NCBI RefSeq assembly: GCF_019669905.1
Contig: NZ_AP019777.1
Coordinates: 2,294,001 to 2,358,000, forward strand
Direction of reading: 5' to 3'
DNA from: Methylomonas koyamae
GTDB taxonomy: Bacteria; Pseudomonadota; Gammaproteobacteria; Methylococcales; Methylomonadaceae
Length of the DNA: 64,000 nt
Within the stretch, counting starts at the first letter, position 1. Each line of letters begins with the position of its first letter. Both the position numbers and the translations under genes were made by a program. A model generated the notes under the pieces. That model was not told the DNA's origin, did no database searches, and worked only from the letters and a program-made list of their open reading frames with translations. This document shows, one piece after another, positions 34,641 through 44,106 of the stretch.

Positions 34641-34644
34641 GGAC

Positions 34645-35586
34645 GTGAGAGTATTACTGGCATTTATTATCGGCTTTATCAGCGCGACCGCTGGGGCCGA
34701 AAGTCTTACCGCGGTGCAATGGTTGGACAAAATGAATCTGGCGATGAAGACCCTGAACTACCAGGGGACCGTGATTTTCATGAAAAACGGCCAGATAGAA
34801 ACCATGAAATACCGGCATAGCGTCGACCACGGCGTCGAGCAGGAGCGCTTATCCTCGTTGAACTCGCCGATGCGGGAAGTGACGCGAAAATCCAACGAAG
34901 TGACGTGCATATTTAAGGAAACCAGCGAAAAGGTGATAAACCATCATCCGCTGGACAGTTCGTTTATCATCAACATGCCGAGTAGTCCGGCGTCCTTGGA
35001 AAAATCTTACAGTTTGGAATTGGCCGGCCAGGAGTCGGTGGCGATGCTACCGGCGCAAATCGTCGCTGCTCAACCGAAGGATGGCCTGCGCTACCCCAGA
35101 AAAATTTGGATAAACACACAAAATTTTCTGCCGTTGAAAGTCGAAATTTATGCCCTGGAGGGGCATGCTCTCGAACAAGTGATGTTTACCGAGCTAAACA
35201 CGCAAACCGTTGCCGAAGCGCCGGCCGGCAACGACGCAAGCGATAAGTTCCACACCAAACACATACATAGCGCTCAAGCCGAGCCTTTGGACCAAGCCAC
35301 TTTCATTCTGAATCACCGGCCGGAAGGCTTCGAGCCGGTGTTTTTTATACGAAATTCGATCCAACAGTCGCAAAAAGCCGTAGACCATTTGTTAATGAGC
35401 GACGGCTTTTCGACCGTTTCAGTGTATTTGGAGTCCAAAGAGTCCGAAGGCATCGAAGGTCTGCATAGCCTGGGATCGGTAAATTCTTTCAGCAAAGTGA
35501 TAGACAACACGCAGATCACCGTGCTCGGCGAAGTGCCGGCGAAAACCGTCGAATTGATTGCCGACGGTATCGCACTGCGCCATTAA
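34645..35586 (+). CDS. rseB: Periplasmic sigma-E regulator RseB/MucB
   Basis: 313 residues with a signal peptide (FIIGFISATAGAES). The LolA/B-like lipid-sensing domain begins at AVQWLDKMNLAMKTLNYQGTVIF and the C-terminal domain follows from about 200. Binds the periplasmic part of RseA/MucA and shields it from cleavage. The GTG at 34645 is chosen because it places the signal peptide correctly and has AGGA upstream; the longer frame from 34315 overlaps rseA. Confidence 0.92.
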   Translation: MRVLLAFIIGFISATAGAESLTAVQWLDKMNLAMKTLNYQGTVIFMKNGQIETMKYRHSVDHGVEQERLSSLNSPMREVTRKSNEVTCIFKETSEKVINHHPLDSSFIINMPSSPASLEKSYSLELAGQESVAMLPAQIVAAQPKDGLRYPRKIWINTQNFLPLKVEIYALEGHALEQVMFTELNTQTVAEAPAGNDASDKFHTKHIHSAQAEPLDQATFILNHRPEGFEPVFFIRNSIQQSQKAVDHLLMSDGFSTVSVYLESKESEGIEGLHSLGSVNSFSKVIDNTQITVLGEVPAKTVELIADGIALRH

Positions 35587-35625
35587 CCGTCTTTTTACAT
35601 TTCAATTCGTACGTTTGGAGATTAC

Positions 35626-37029
35626 ATGCTTAATAAGCTGTTTTATGGAATTCTTATAATGTTGTTGGCGGTTAACCCCGGTTACGCCCAATTGCCCGAT
35701 TTCACGGAAATGGTGAAAACCAACGGCGATGCCGTGGTCAATATCAGCACCACCCAAAAAGCGCCCGATGCCCAAGCCGGGGCCGATCCGCAGCAAATGC
35801 CGCAAGACATGCCGCCGGAAATGGAGGAATTCTTCCGCCATTTTTTCCAGGGGCCGGGCCGCGGCTATACGCCGCGGGAAACCAATTCGTTGGGTTCCGG
35901 GTTCGTCATCTCCCGTGACGGCTATATTCTGACCAACCATCACGTCGTGAATAATGCCTCGGAGATTGTGGTCAAGCTGAAGGACCGCCGCGAATTGATC
36001 GCCAAATTGATCGGTTCGGACGAGAGTACCGACGTGGCGTTATTAAAAGTGGAAGCCAAAGATCTGCCGGTCGTCGAAATCGGTGCGCCGGACCAATTGC
36101 AGGTCGGCGAATGGGTATTGGCGATCGGTACGCCCTTCGGTTTCGACCAGTCGGTTACCGCCGGTATCGTCAGCGCCAAGGGCCGCAGTCTGCCGGACGG
36201 CAACTATGTGCCGTTTATCCAAACCGACGTGGCGATCAACCCCGGCAACTCCGGCGGACCGCTGTTCAACATGCAGGGTAAGGTGGTCGGCATCAATTCG
36301 CAGATTTACAGCCGCTCTGGCGGTTACATGGGATTGTCGTTTGCGATACCGATAGACGTGGCGATGAACGTCGTCGAGCAAATCAAATCCAAGGGCAAGG
36401 TATCGCGCGGCTGGTTGGGCGTACAAATTCAGGACGTTACCCGGCAACTGGCGGAGTCGTTCGGCATGGACCGTCCGCACGGGGCCTTGGTGTCAAAAGT
36501 GATTCCCGGCGGTCCGGCCGAGAAAGCTGGCATACAGATCGGCGACATCATCGTCGAGTTCAACGGCCAAATCATCGAAACTTCCGGCGAACTGCCGCCG
36601 CGAGTGGGTATGACGCCGGTCGACGAGAAAGCCAAAGTCAAAATTATTCGCCAGGGCGACAAACAAGACATTACGGTAAAAATTGGCTTGTTGCCGGCCC
36701 AGCAGGGCATGGCGTCTGCAGGCCCTTCAGCGGCCCCGGAAACCGCAGTCAACCGCTTGGGACTCGCGGTGGCGGATCTGACCGCGGAACAGCGCCAACA
36801 ATTGCAGGTGGAAAAGAATGGGGTGCTGGTACAGAAAGTAGGTAAAGGCATTGCTTTGGATGCCGGCATTCAGCCCGGCGACGTTATTTTGCGGATTCAA
36901 AATACCGTGGTGCGCGACGCAGCGGAATTCAACAGCATCGTCGCCAAATTACCGGTTGATAAATCTATTGCGCTTTTGGTACAACGTAACGGCAGCCCGG
37001 TGTTTTTGGCTTTCAAAATCGAAAAATAA
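35626..37029 (+). CDS. mucD: DegP/MucD-type periplasmic serine protease
   Basis: 467 residues: signal peptide (about 1-20, ending GYAQ), trypsin-like domain with catalytic His106 (TNHHVV), Asp136 (STDVALLK) and Ser209 (NPGNSGGPL), then two PDZ domains (about 260-360 and 375-460). Degrades and refolds misfolded envelope proteins. As the fourth gene of the rpoE operon it corresponds to MucD of Pseudomonas; no MucC-like gene lies in between. Confidence 0.95.
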   Translation: MLNKLFYGILIMLLAVNPGYAQLPDFTEMVKTNGDAVVNISTTQKAPDAQAGADPQQMPQDMPPEMEEFFRHFFQGPGRGYTPRETNSLGSGFVISRDGYILTNHHVVNNASEIVVKLKDRRELIAKLIGSDESTDVALLKVEAKDLPVVEIGAPDQLQVGEWVLAIGTPFGFDQSVTAGIVSAKGRSLPDGNYVPFIQTDVAINPGNSGGPLFNMQGKVVGINSQIYSRSGGYMGLSFAIPIDVAMNVVEQIKSKGKVSRGWLGVQIQDVTRQLAESFGMDRPHGALVSKVIPGGPAEKAGIQIGDIIVEFNGQIIETSGELPPRVGMTPVDEKAKVKIIRQGDKQDITVKIGLLPAQQGMASAGPSAAPETAVNRLGLAVADLTAEQRQQLQVEKNGVLVQKVGKGIALDAGIQPGDVILRIQNTVVRDAAEFNSIVAKLPVDKSIALLVQRNGSPVFLAFKIEK

Positions 37030-37042
37030 TTGAGGTGACTCA

Positions 37043-37951
37043 ATGCCTGCCGCCAGTAATGTAACCCAATTGATCGGCAACACGCCGCTGGTTAAATTGC
37101 ATAGAGTTGTACTGGAAAACTCGGCGACGGTATTGGTCAAATTGGAGTCAAGAAACCCTGGCGGGTCGGTCAAGGACCGTATCGGTCTGGCGATGGTTCA
37201 GGCGGCGGAAAAAAGCGGGCAATTGCGCGGCGGCGGTATTATCGTCGAACCTACCTCGGGTAATACCGGTATTGCCTTGGCGATGGTGGCCGCGGCGCGC
37301 GGCTACCGTTGTATTTTGACGATGCCGGAGACCATGTCGGTCGAGCGGCGCCAGCTACTAGCGCTTTACGGCGCCGAAATTGTGTTGACGCCGGGCGCGG
37401 AGGGGATGAAGGGGGCGATAGCCAGGGCACTGGAAATCGTTGCCGACCATCCCGGTTCGTACATGCCGCACCAGTTCGAAAATCCGGCCAATCCCGAGGT
37501 GCACCGGCAAACCACGGCACAGGAAATCTGGTCCTCCACCGACGGTCAAGTCGATGCTTTCGTCTGCGGTGTCGGTACCGGCGGAACCATTTCCGGCGTG
37601 GCCGACGTGATTAAAAACCGCAATCCGCAGTTCAAGGCGATTGCCGTGGAACCGGCCGAGTCGCCGGTCATCTCCGGCGGCAACCATTCGCCGCATAAGA
37701 TTCAGGGAATCGGCGCCGGTTTCGTACCGAAGAATTTGGAAGTGGATTTGTTGGACGGCATCGAACTGGTCAGTACCGAGGAGGCCTTTGCGATGCGCAA
37801 GCGCTTGATCGAGGAGGAAGGCATCATGGCCGGCATTTCGTCCGGCGCCAGCGTTTGCGCTGCCGTTAGAGTGGCGGCGCAACTGGGCCCCGGAAAAACC
37901 GTTGTCACCATCGTCCACGACACCGGCGAACGTTATCTCAGCATGAGTTGA
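37043..37951 (+). CDS. Cysteine synthase (O-acetylserine sulfhydrylase)
   Basis: PLP enzyme making cysteine from O-acetylserine and sulfide. 302 residues; PLP-binding Lys44 in [11 protein letters not shown], phosphate-binding GTGGT, and [10 protein letters not shown]. The end, HDTGERYLS, is typical. Length and the TSGNTG sequence do not by themselves separate CysK from CysM, so no symbol is given. Only 13 bases from mucD, possibly cotranscribed. Confidence 0.93.
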   Translation: MPAASNVTQLIGNTPLVKLHRVVLENSATVLVKLESRNPGGSVKDRIGLAMVQAAEKSGQLRGGGIIVEPTSGNTGIALAMVAAARGYRCILTMPETMSVERRQLLALYGAEIVLTPGAEGMKGAIARALEIVADHPGSYMPHQFENPANPEVHRQTTAQEIWSSTDGQVDAFVCGVGTGGTISGVADVIKNRNPQFKAIAVEPAESPVISGGNHSPHKIQGIGAGFVPKNLEVDLLDGIELVSTEEAFAMRKRLIEEEGIMAGISSGASVCAAVRVAAQLGPGKTVVTIVHDTGERYLSMS

Positions 37952-37991
37952 ATCCTCCTTTCGTTCCTCGCTGGGCATTAGAACAATAATT

Positions 37992-39239
37992 ATGAACGAC
38001 ACCAGCAGCAAACACCCGCCCGGCGGCCCCGGCTATTTTCTGAATCGGATTCAGACCCTATTCGTCAGCATGCTGCGCATCTGGACGATACCCATCGTAC
38101 TGATGCTGAGCGTCTCGTCCGGTTTTACGACTTATTACGGCCTGTCGCATTTCATCACGCCATGGATCGCGCTGGTCATCACCGTCGCGATTCAATCCAT
38201 CATCGTGATTTGTTCGTTAGAGATGGCCGGCATCCACTGGAAAGCCAACCGGGTCCGTTACTTTTCTGTGGTGGCGTCGTTGGCGGTGGCGATCGCCGCT
38301 TCGATCACTTTTTCCTATTTCAAGTTTTACGAGATATCCGAGCGCGAAACGCTGCACATCGACCGGCTGAACCAGTTGCGCCAGCAAACCAAGGATTATC
38401 TGGATGCGGTATTGCAGATCAAGAGCCAAATTGCGCTGCAACAAAAACAGGATTTGGACAAAGCTTCGCTGGACGCCAGCCAAGCCTATTTCGGCACCCA
38501 TAACCAAATCGGACCCGGTTACAAAAACCAGGTCGGAGAAGGCCCGTTCTGGCGGCGTTACAACCAGATTTACCAGGAAAAAAAGCAGGCGGTTCAACAG
38601 CAGGAACAAGCTTTCCGCGAGTTGGACGAACACATCCGCCAACTGCAATTGCATTTGAACCAGTTGGATGCCAGTCGCGACGAAGCCACTTACGCCCAAT
38701 TTTTGAAGCACTATCAGGATATCCAGTTGGACGTTAACCAATTGGCCAGCAGCGTTGGGGTTGGCTTGCCCGATGCGCCGTTGTTGATGACCTACAAGCA
38801 ATTCGTCGAGGATGTGAAGCCGTCGTTTGCGATGTGGCGCGGATTTTCCTGGTTTGCCTTCGCCTGTGCGGCAATGGTGGATTTTTTTACCGTGCTGCTG
38901 TCTTACCGGCTGGAGTTCACAGCTCCTGGACCTTTGACGGTGCAGGAGGAAGAATTGGTGTTCGAATGCCTGCGCCAGTTTACCGAATTTCGTATTAACC
39001 AGAATGACGAACTGGAAATGGTCATCGAGAAATCCGATCTGGAAAAGGCCCGGCGCTATTCGGATTGGTCGCGCATGTTTGTGGTCGGCCTATTGCTGAG
39101 CCGGGGCTTTTTGCGCAAGGTGGACCACCGTAGCGTCGAATTTGCGCCCAATCTGTATCCGCTGGTCGCCGAAAAAATGTCGGACAAAATCGCGGCTTTG
39201 AAACAAAAAGCGCTTGCCGCGCCGACCGGCCATGAATAA
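37992..39239 (+). CDS. Membrane protein of unknown function with periplasmic or cytosolic coiled coil
   Basis: Not recognised. 415 residues. Hydrophobic segments at about 30-50, 55-78, 90-110 and 275-300. Between the third and fourth is a roughly 150-residue Gln/Leu-rich coiled coil (about 120-250). The last 100 residues are soluble. It overlaps the start of the next gene. Likely the membrane anchor of a four-gene envelope cluster. Confidence 0.65.
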   Translation: MNDTSSKHPPGGPGYFLNRIQTLFVSMLRIWTIPIVLMLSVSSGFTTYYGLSHFITPWIALVITVAIQSIIVICSLEMAGIHWKANRVRYFSVVASLAVAIAASITFSYFKFYEISERETLHIDRLNQLRQQTKDYLDAVLQIKSQIALQQKQDLDKASLDASQAYFGTHNQIGPGYKNQVGEGPFWRRYNQIYQEKKQAVQQQEQAFRELDEHIRQLQLHLNQLDASRDEATYAQFLKHYQDIQLDVNQLASSVGVGLPDAPLLMTYKQFVEDVKPSFAMWRGFSWFAFACAAMVDFFTVLLSYRLEFTAPGPLTVQEEELVFECLRQFTEFRINQNDELEMVIEKSDLEKARRYSDWSRMFVVGLLLSRGFLRKVDHRSVEFAPNLYPLVAEKMSDKIAALKQKALAAPTGHE

Positions 39240-40293
39240 GCCGCTGTCCGAACTGGATGCCTGGCTTACCGGCAGCGATTTACAGGATGACGTAGGCGCC
39301 GATGACGGTTACTGGTTGGCCGGCTTCGATGCCGACCGCCAGGTGGTGCATGTTAAGTTGGGACCCTACCAAAAATTGTATTTGCGGCCCAAGCAATTCA
39401 CTAGGCGCTTTTACCATACCCTGTATCCGCTGCCGGTCGAGTCCTGGCCTTTCCGCCGGCAAATAAAATTGTTCGAAGATTTTTGCACGCTGGACTTGGC
39501 GCTGGATTTGCGGTTTCAGGCGACATTCGATTACGTACTGAAAAACGCCGAATTGTTGCCGGATATCAATGCCCACATTCGCGCCATCTACGCCGCGTTA
39601 ATCGACGATGCCGTCAATCTGGAATTGCAGGGTCTGGCCGACGGCGCTTGGCTCAATACCGGTCTGGCCGACGCCGAAAAGCGCATAGCGCAACGCATCA
39701 ACGAGCTGCTGGCGCAACAGCAAATACAGTGCTTGGCAATCTGTACCCTCAGCGCCGGTTTCGCCGAGTTTCCTGATGTCCAGTTGGGCCGCGATGCCGT
39801 TTACGTCAATGTGCTGAAAAAAACCTTCGAATTGAACCAGACCAAAAATCTGGAACTTTCCCGGCAGCAGCGGTTGATCGAAGAAGAGGAAATTCACGAA
39901 AAGCGCCAGCAGTTGGAACATTTGCGGCGTATGATCGATCTGGAACAACAGATGCAGGCGCTCGAAGCCGAAAAGCAGCGGCGGTTGGCGGAGGACAAAT
40001 TCGAGCAATTGGCTCAGCAACTGGCAATCGAAAAACGCCTGCATGCCGAACAACTGCAGCACGATACCGAATTGCAGGAAATGCGCTTCGAATCCGAGCT
40101 GATCAGCCAGGAAAAGCGTCAGGCCCGGCAACGTATCACCGAGAGCCGGCAACTGAGCGACCAATTGGCGCACCGGGCGCTATTGCACGAGCAAGAAGTA
40201 TTAGCCGAACTTCGTATGCGGCAGCGGGCGCAAACTTTGATGCAGGAACACGATTTGGCAGAGCCGACAGGAGGCGAGCATGGAGAGGCTTAA
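39232..40293 (+). CDS. SPFH-like/coiled-coil protein of unknown function
   Basis: 353 residues from the ATG overlapping the upstream stop. Residues about 20-185 have the strand-helix layout of a band-7/SPFH domain (GPYQKLYLRPKQFTRRF, then AEKRIAQRINELLAQQQIQCLAICT). Then a 150-residue charged coiled coil runs almost to the end. Flotillin-like proteins share this order, but no membrane anchor is present. It overlaps the following lipoprotein gene. Family assignment is a structural guess. Confidence 0.5.
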   Translation: MNKPLSELDAWLTGSDLQDDVGADDGYWLAGFDADRQVVHVKLGPYQKLYLRPKQFTRRFYHTLYPLPVESWPFRRQIKLFEDFCTLDLALDLRFQATFDYVLKNAELLPDINAHIRAIYAALIDDAVNLELQGLADGAWLNTGLADAEKRIAQRINELLAQQQIQCLAICTLSAGFAEFPDVQLGRDAVYVNVLKKTFELNQTKNLELSRQQRLIEEEEIHEKRQQLEHLRRMIDLEQQMQALEAEKQRRLAEDKFEQLAQQLAIEKRLHAEQLQHDTELQEMRFESELISQEKRQARQRITESRQLSDQLAHRALLHEQEVLAELRMRQRAQTLMQEHDLAEPTGGEHGEA

Positions 40294-40996
40294 TTCGACG
40301 CTAGGGGTTTTGGTATTTGCTGTATTGATGGCAATGTTAAGCGCTTGCAGCGTTAACTCGCCGTTGCAGTTTCGCACCGAAATCGATGCACTGGCCGCTT
40401 CCGGCGCAACCGTCGGCAACCGTTTCGTGGTCTTGCCGGGCAATCCGGGCGGTAACGAGCAGGATTTGCAATTTATCGAATTCAAAGGTTATGTCGAGAA
40501 GGTCCTGGCCAACCGCGGTTTTAACAAAGCGGCGACGCCTCAGGACAGCGATCTGGTGGTATTTCTCGGCTACGGCGTCGGCCAACCGGAAGTTCACCAA
40601 TACGCCTACGACGTACCGGTCTGGAACGATTGGGGTTACTACTACCCGTACCGTCGCTCGTTTTATTATCGGGGATTTTATCCGGGCTTCGCCGGCGCCG
40701 GTTATGCCCAACGCATCGACACCTACACCACTTTTCGCCGCTACCTGACCTTGGAAGCCTGCGAAACCGGGCCGTATTTGGCGCAGCAGCAACGTAAACA
40801 GGTATGGAAGACCAGCGTACAGAGCAGCGGCGCCAGCAACGATTTGCGCTTGGTATTTCCCTACATGGCTGCGGCGATGCAGGGCTATATCGGCACCAAT
40901 ACCGGGCATATGGTGACGGTGGATATCGACGAAACCGATCCCTTAGCGCGCAGTTTGTTGGGGCCGCTCCCAGCGACGCCGCTGCCACCGCGTTAG
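40280..40996 (+). CDS. DUF4136-like outer-membrane lipoprotein
   Basis: 238 residues with a lipobox (LSAC, cleavage near residue 22). Mature part contains a Tyr/Gly-rich segment (about 118-145, YYYPYRRSFYYRGFYPGF) and later FPYMAAAMQGYIGTNTG, as in DUF4136 lipoproteins. Function unknown. Overlaps the coiled-coil gene by 14 bases, so coexpressed. Confidence 0.6.
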   Translation: MERLNSTLGVLVFAVLMAMLSACSVNSPLQFRTEIDALAASGATVGNRFVVLPGNPGGNEQDLQFIEFKGYVEKVLANRGFNKAATPQDSDLVVFLGYGVGQPEVHQYAYDVPVWNDWGYYYPYRRSFYYRGFYPGFAGAGYAQRIDTYTTFRRYLTLEACETGPYLAQQQRKQVWKTSVQSSGASNDLRLVFPYMAAAMQGYIGTNTGHMVTVDIDETDPLARSLLGPLPATPLPPR

Positions 40997-41049
40997 CCAG
41001 ACTCGATTCGCCGCAGTAAACCAATAATAACGACAATCAGGAGCTCGCC

Positions 41050-41592
41050 ATGAAAAGATCGACACTTTACCGATACGGGTTGGCCATCGCTACCGGTTTG
41101 CTGAGCGGAGCCGCGCTTGCCGCCAAATACAATTTGGAGCCCGGCGATGCGGTGCTGACCAATTGCCGCGACATCTACACCAGAGGCGAAATCAAAGCCA
41201 AAGTCGACGACGGTTACACCGTACATTTCCCGAAAAACAGCGGGCCTATCCATTGCCCGCCGTTCCGCTGGCATGCGGAGTTTGTATTACCGTTCCAATC
41301 GGTGCCGGAGTATCGGCTGCAATTTCTGGGTGGTTTGAAACGCGATATCGTGTTCAAGGTCGGCGAGCCGGTGACGTTTCGGGTGGAAACCGATAAGCGC
41401 GTCGTCAAAAACCGGAATTCGATCGATATCGATGCTCAAATCACCGATATCAGCGCCAACGGCGCGATTGCGGTCAAATTGCTCAGTACCGACCCGGAAG
41501 CGGCGGCCACGTTCTGGCAATGGATAGGCGGCAATTACGTCGATTTGCGCCACAAGTACCTGGATCTGGAGCGGGACAAGCGTTCCCGCTAA
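41050..41592 (+). CDS. Secreted protein of unknown function
   Basis: Not recognised. 180 residues, signal peptide (about 1-24, ending ALAAKY), a compact mature domain with two cysteines (about 38 and 63). Last gene of the envelope cluster. Its stop overlaps the stop of the convergent kinase gene by 4 bases. Confidence 0.6.
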   Translation: MKRSTLYRYGLAIATGLLSGAALAAKYNLEPGDAVLTNCRDIYTRGEIKAKVDDGYTVHFPKNSGPIHCPPFRWHAEFVLPFQSVPEYRLQFLGGLKRDIVFKVGEPVTFRVETDKRVVKNRNSIDIDAQITDISANGAIAVKLLSTDPEAAATFWQWIGGNYVDLRHKYLDLERDKRSR

Positions 41593-42509
41593 GCCGTGGC
41601 TGCCGGACGCCAGCGTTGCAGCAGCGCGAGCTGTTCTTCGCGGCTGGCCAAGCCGGGTCGGGCGCCCATCCGCGTACAGCATAACGCGCCCGCCGCACTG
41701 GCGTAACGCAATAGTTCGGGCCAGGCCAAACCCGCGGCCAAGCCGGCGGCAAAGGCGCCGTGAAACGCGTCTCCGGCGCCGGTGGAGTCGATGGCCGCGA
41801 CCGGCGGTGCCGCCAATTCGCCTTGTTCGTCACCCATGCGCCAAAACAGGCCGCGTTCTCCCAGCGTGATTACCACGCAAGGCGCGATTTCCGCCAACGC
41901 CGTTAACGCGTCGTCAACATTTCCCGAATGCTGAACCGCAAATTTTTCCGAACAGACCAAATAATCCACCTTGCCCATCAAGGCTTGGCTGCCGGCGTGT
42001 AACGAACCCGCGTCCAGCACCGACGGCACTTCGCTGGCGGCGGCATGTGCCAGCAGTTTTAGCGAGAGGTGCGGCTCGTGGCCGTCGCACAAAATTACTT
42101 TCGGCCGGATATCGGCGAAGTCCAGGCTTGCTGCCGGCAATGCAGCGGTATCGCCTTTGTAGTTGATCAACGCGCGCTTGCCGTCGGGTTTGACCAACAC
42201 CGCCGATAGCGGCGTCGGCGCATCGCCGCGGACGATCCAATCGGTATTTACCGCATAGGATTGCAATTCGCGTAAGTGGCTTTCGCCGTAAACGTCGTTG
42301 CCCAAATAACCGCAGAAGCCGGCCCGGTAACCCAGTTTCGCCACGGCGACGGCAGCATTTGCAGCCGGGCCGCCGCCGCAGCCGAGCAAAGCGTCGGCCA
42401 CGGTTTTTTCGTCGGCTGCAGGATGGTGCGGCACGCTGAACACCAGGTCGTAGCTGGCGTGGCCGACGCAAAGTACATCCAAACAAATCGGTGTCTTTTC
42501 CATAGTCAT
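41589..42509 (-). CDS. PfkB-family sugar kinase
   Basis: 306 residues of the ribokinase fold: N-terminal GxGGGPAANAAVAVAKLG signature and the C-terminal DSTGAGDAFHGAF motif with the catalytic Asp. Substrate unknown; ribose, fructose, adenosine or others are possible. ATG codons at 42509 and 42503 are both plausible. It is 13 bases after the RimK-like gene on the same strand. Confidence 0.88.
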   Translation of the reverse strand: MTMEKTPICLDVLCVGHASYDLVFSVPHHPAADEKTVADALLGCGGGPAANAAVAVAKLGYRAGFCGYLGNDVYGESHLRELQSYAVNTDWIVRGDAPTPLSAVLVKPDGKRALINYKGDTAALPAASLDFADIRPKVILCDGHEPHLSLKLLAHAAASEVPSVLDAGSLHAGSQALMGKVDYLVCSEKFAVQHSGNVDDALTALAEIAPCVVITLGERGLFWRMGDEQGELAAPPVAAIDSTGAGDAFHGAFAAGLAAGLAWPELLRYASAAGALCCTRMGARPGLASREEQLALLQRWRPAATA

Positions 42510-42522
42510 GAGCGGTTAGCGC

Positions 42523-43998
42523 TTAATCCAGGCCTTTACTGCGGTTCTCCATGCGCCGCAGCAACTCGCCGATAATGGCGCGGTAAAGTTCCTCGCCCAA
42601 GTATTTGTCTTCGACGCCGCTGTCGATGCTGGGATTGTCGTTGACTTCGATTACATAGCCTTTACCGTTGATTTCCTTGACGTCGACGCCGTACAGGCCG
42701 TTACCGATCGGCTGGGTGGCTTTCAAGGCCGCGTCCAGCACCGGCTTCGGCACTTCGAAGGTCGGTAGCGTGGCGAAGTTGCCGCTGTCGGTGCGGTTGG
42801 CGCCGTGGCGGTAAATCTGCCAATGGTTTTTCACCATGAAATAGCGGCAGGCATACAAGGCTTTGTGGTTGAAAATACCGATGCGCCAATCGAAATCGGT
42901 ATAGAGAAATTCCTGGGCTAGCAATAAGGCCGATTGTTCGAACAGCTCGCCGACCTTGGTTTCCAGCTCGGCCCGGTTATTGACTTTGACGATGCCGCGC
43001 GAAAACGAGCCGTCCGGCACTTTGACGACGACCGGAAAACCGGCGATGGCTTCCAGCTTGTCCAGGTGTTCGGTATTGCCTTTGTGCAGTATCCAGGTTT
43101 TCGGCGATGGCACTTTATGGGTGCGGAACAGATCGGCCAGATAGACCTTGTTGGCGCAGCGCAGAATCGAGGTCGGATCGTCGATCACCACCAATCCCTC
43201 GGCTTCGGCTTTTTTCGCGAAACGGTAGGTATGGTGGTCGATCGCCGTGGTTTCGCGGATGAACAAGCCGTCGAATTCGGGTAGGCGGCCGTAATGGTTT
43301 TGCGTGATCAATTCCACGTCGACGCCCATTTGTCGGCCGACGGAAATGAATTTCTTCAACGCGCCGCGGTTGCTGGGCGGCAGAGCTTCCGCCGGATTGA
43401 TCAAGATCGCCAGATCGAAACGGGCATTCTTGCGCGTCCGGCTTTTGCGCCAGACTTTTTTACTGAAACGGTCCAGCGCCTCGGCGAACAGGGTTTGCAT
43501 CGCGTCGTCCAAATGGCCGGGCGAAACCGCTTTCAGGTCGGTGATTTGCCATTGCTGCTCCAAGCGCAAGGTGATTTCCAGGATAGGACAGGCGAAGCGT
43601 TCGAACAGCAAGCGGGCCAGTTCCTGGAAGGCCGGTTCCGGCGTCGTGCCGAAATAACTGTACAGCCGGTATTCGCCGTCCTTGTGCTGGTGCTTGAAGG
43701 CGCGGGCCAGCGGCTGGTTCAAGTCTTCCAACTGCAGCCGGTACAGCGCATTCTTGCCCAGGTCGTTGATGATCTTTACCGAAGGTATCACGTGGTGGCT
43801 GCGCGCTTCGGCCAGCAGCGAACAGTAGTAACCGTCGGACAGATAGCTGTAGCTGCTGCACAGGTTGATAACCCGCACCCGCTGGTCGGGATCGGTCTGC
43901 TCCATGGCCAGATAGGCCTCGAAACTGACGACTTGCTCGCTGGGGTAGTAGGGGTTCCAGTCGGAAAGGTTGTCGACGACCAGCAGCGTACTTGCCAT
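42523..43998 (-). CDS. RimK-like ATP-grasp ligase with N-terminal extension
   Basis: 491 residues. The N-terminal 180 residues form a separate domain (LVVDNLSDWNPYYPSE start) typical of a long RimK-related subfamily. The ATP-grasp domain follows (about 280-480): FPVVVKVPDGSFSRGIVKV, LLAQEFLYTDFDWRIGIF and the metal-binding EVNDNPSIDSG. RimK relatives join amino acids to peptides or proteins through a C-terminal carboxylate. It is divergent from a DUF2817 peptidase and a GNAT-C39 fusion, so a peptide-tagging function is likely; the substrate is unknown. Confidence 0.85.
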   Translation of the reverse strand: MASTLLVVDNLSDWNPYYPSEQVVSFEAYLAMEQTDPDQRVRVINLCSSYSYLSDGYYCSLLAEARSHHVIPSVKIINDLGKNALYRLQLEDLNQPLARAFKHQHKDGEYRLYSYFGTTPEPAFQELARLLFERFACPILEITLRLEQQWQITDLKAVSPGHLDDAMQTLFAEALDRFSKKVWRKSRTRKNARFDLAILINPAEALPPSNRGALKKFISVGRQMGVDVELITQNHYGRLPEFDGLFIRETTAIDHHTYRFAKKAEAEGLVVIDDPTSILRCANKVYLADLFRTHKVPSPKTWILHKGNTEHLDKLEAIAGFPVVVKVPDGSFSRGIVKVNNRAELETKVGELFEQSALLLAQEFLYTDFDWRIGIFNHKALYACRYFMVKNHWQIYRHGANRTDSGNFATLPTFEVPKPVLDAALKATQPIGNGLYGVDVKEINGKGYVIEVNDNPSIDSGVEDKYLGEELYRAIIGELLRRMENRSKGLD

Positions 43999-44106
43999 GT
44001 TGCTCAAACTCGGTGGGTTGGGGGAGGCTGAATTTTGAAACCAGACAGGTTTTTAAACAAGGAGTAATATTCGGTTCGTATACATTTCAGCAGGCCATTC
44101 AGTTCC

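Noticed and set aside
34315-34644. 423-residue form of RseB
   Set aside because: The extra part is a shadow frame of rseA; the GTG at 34645 puts a signal peptide at the N-terminus.
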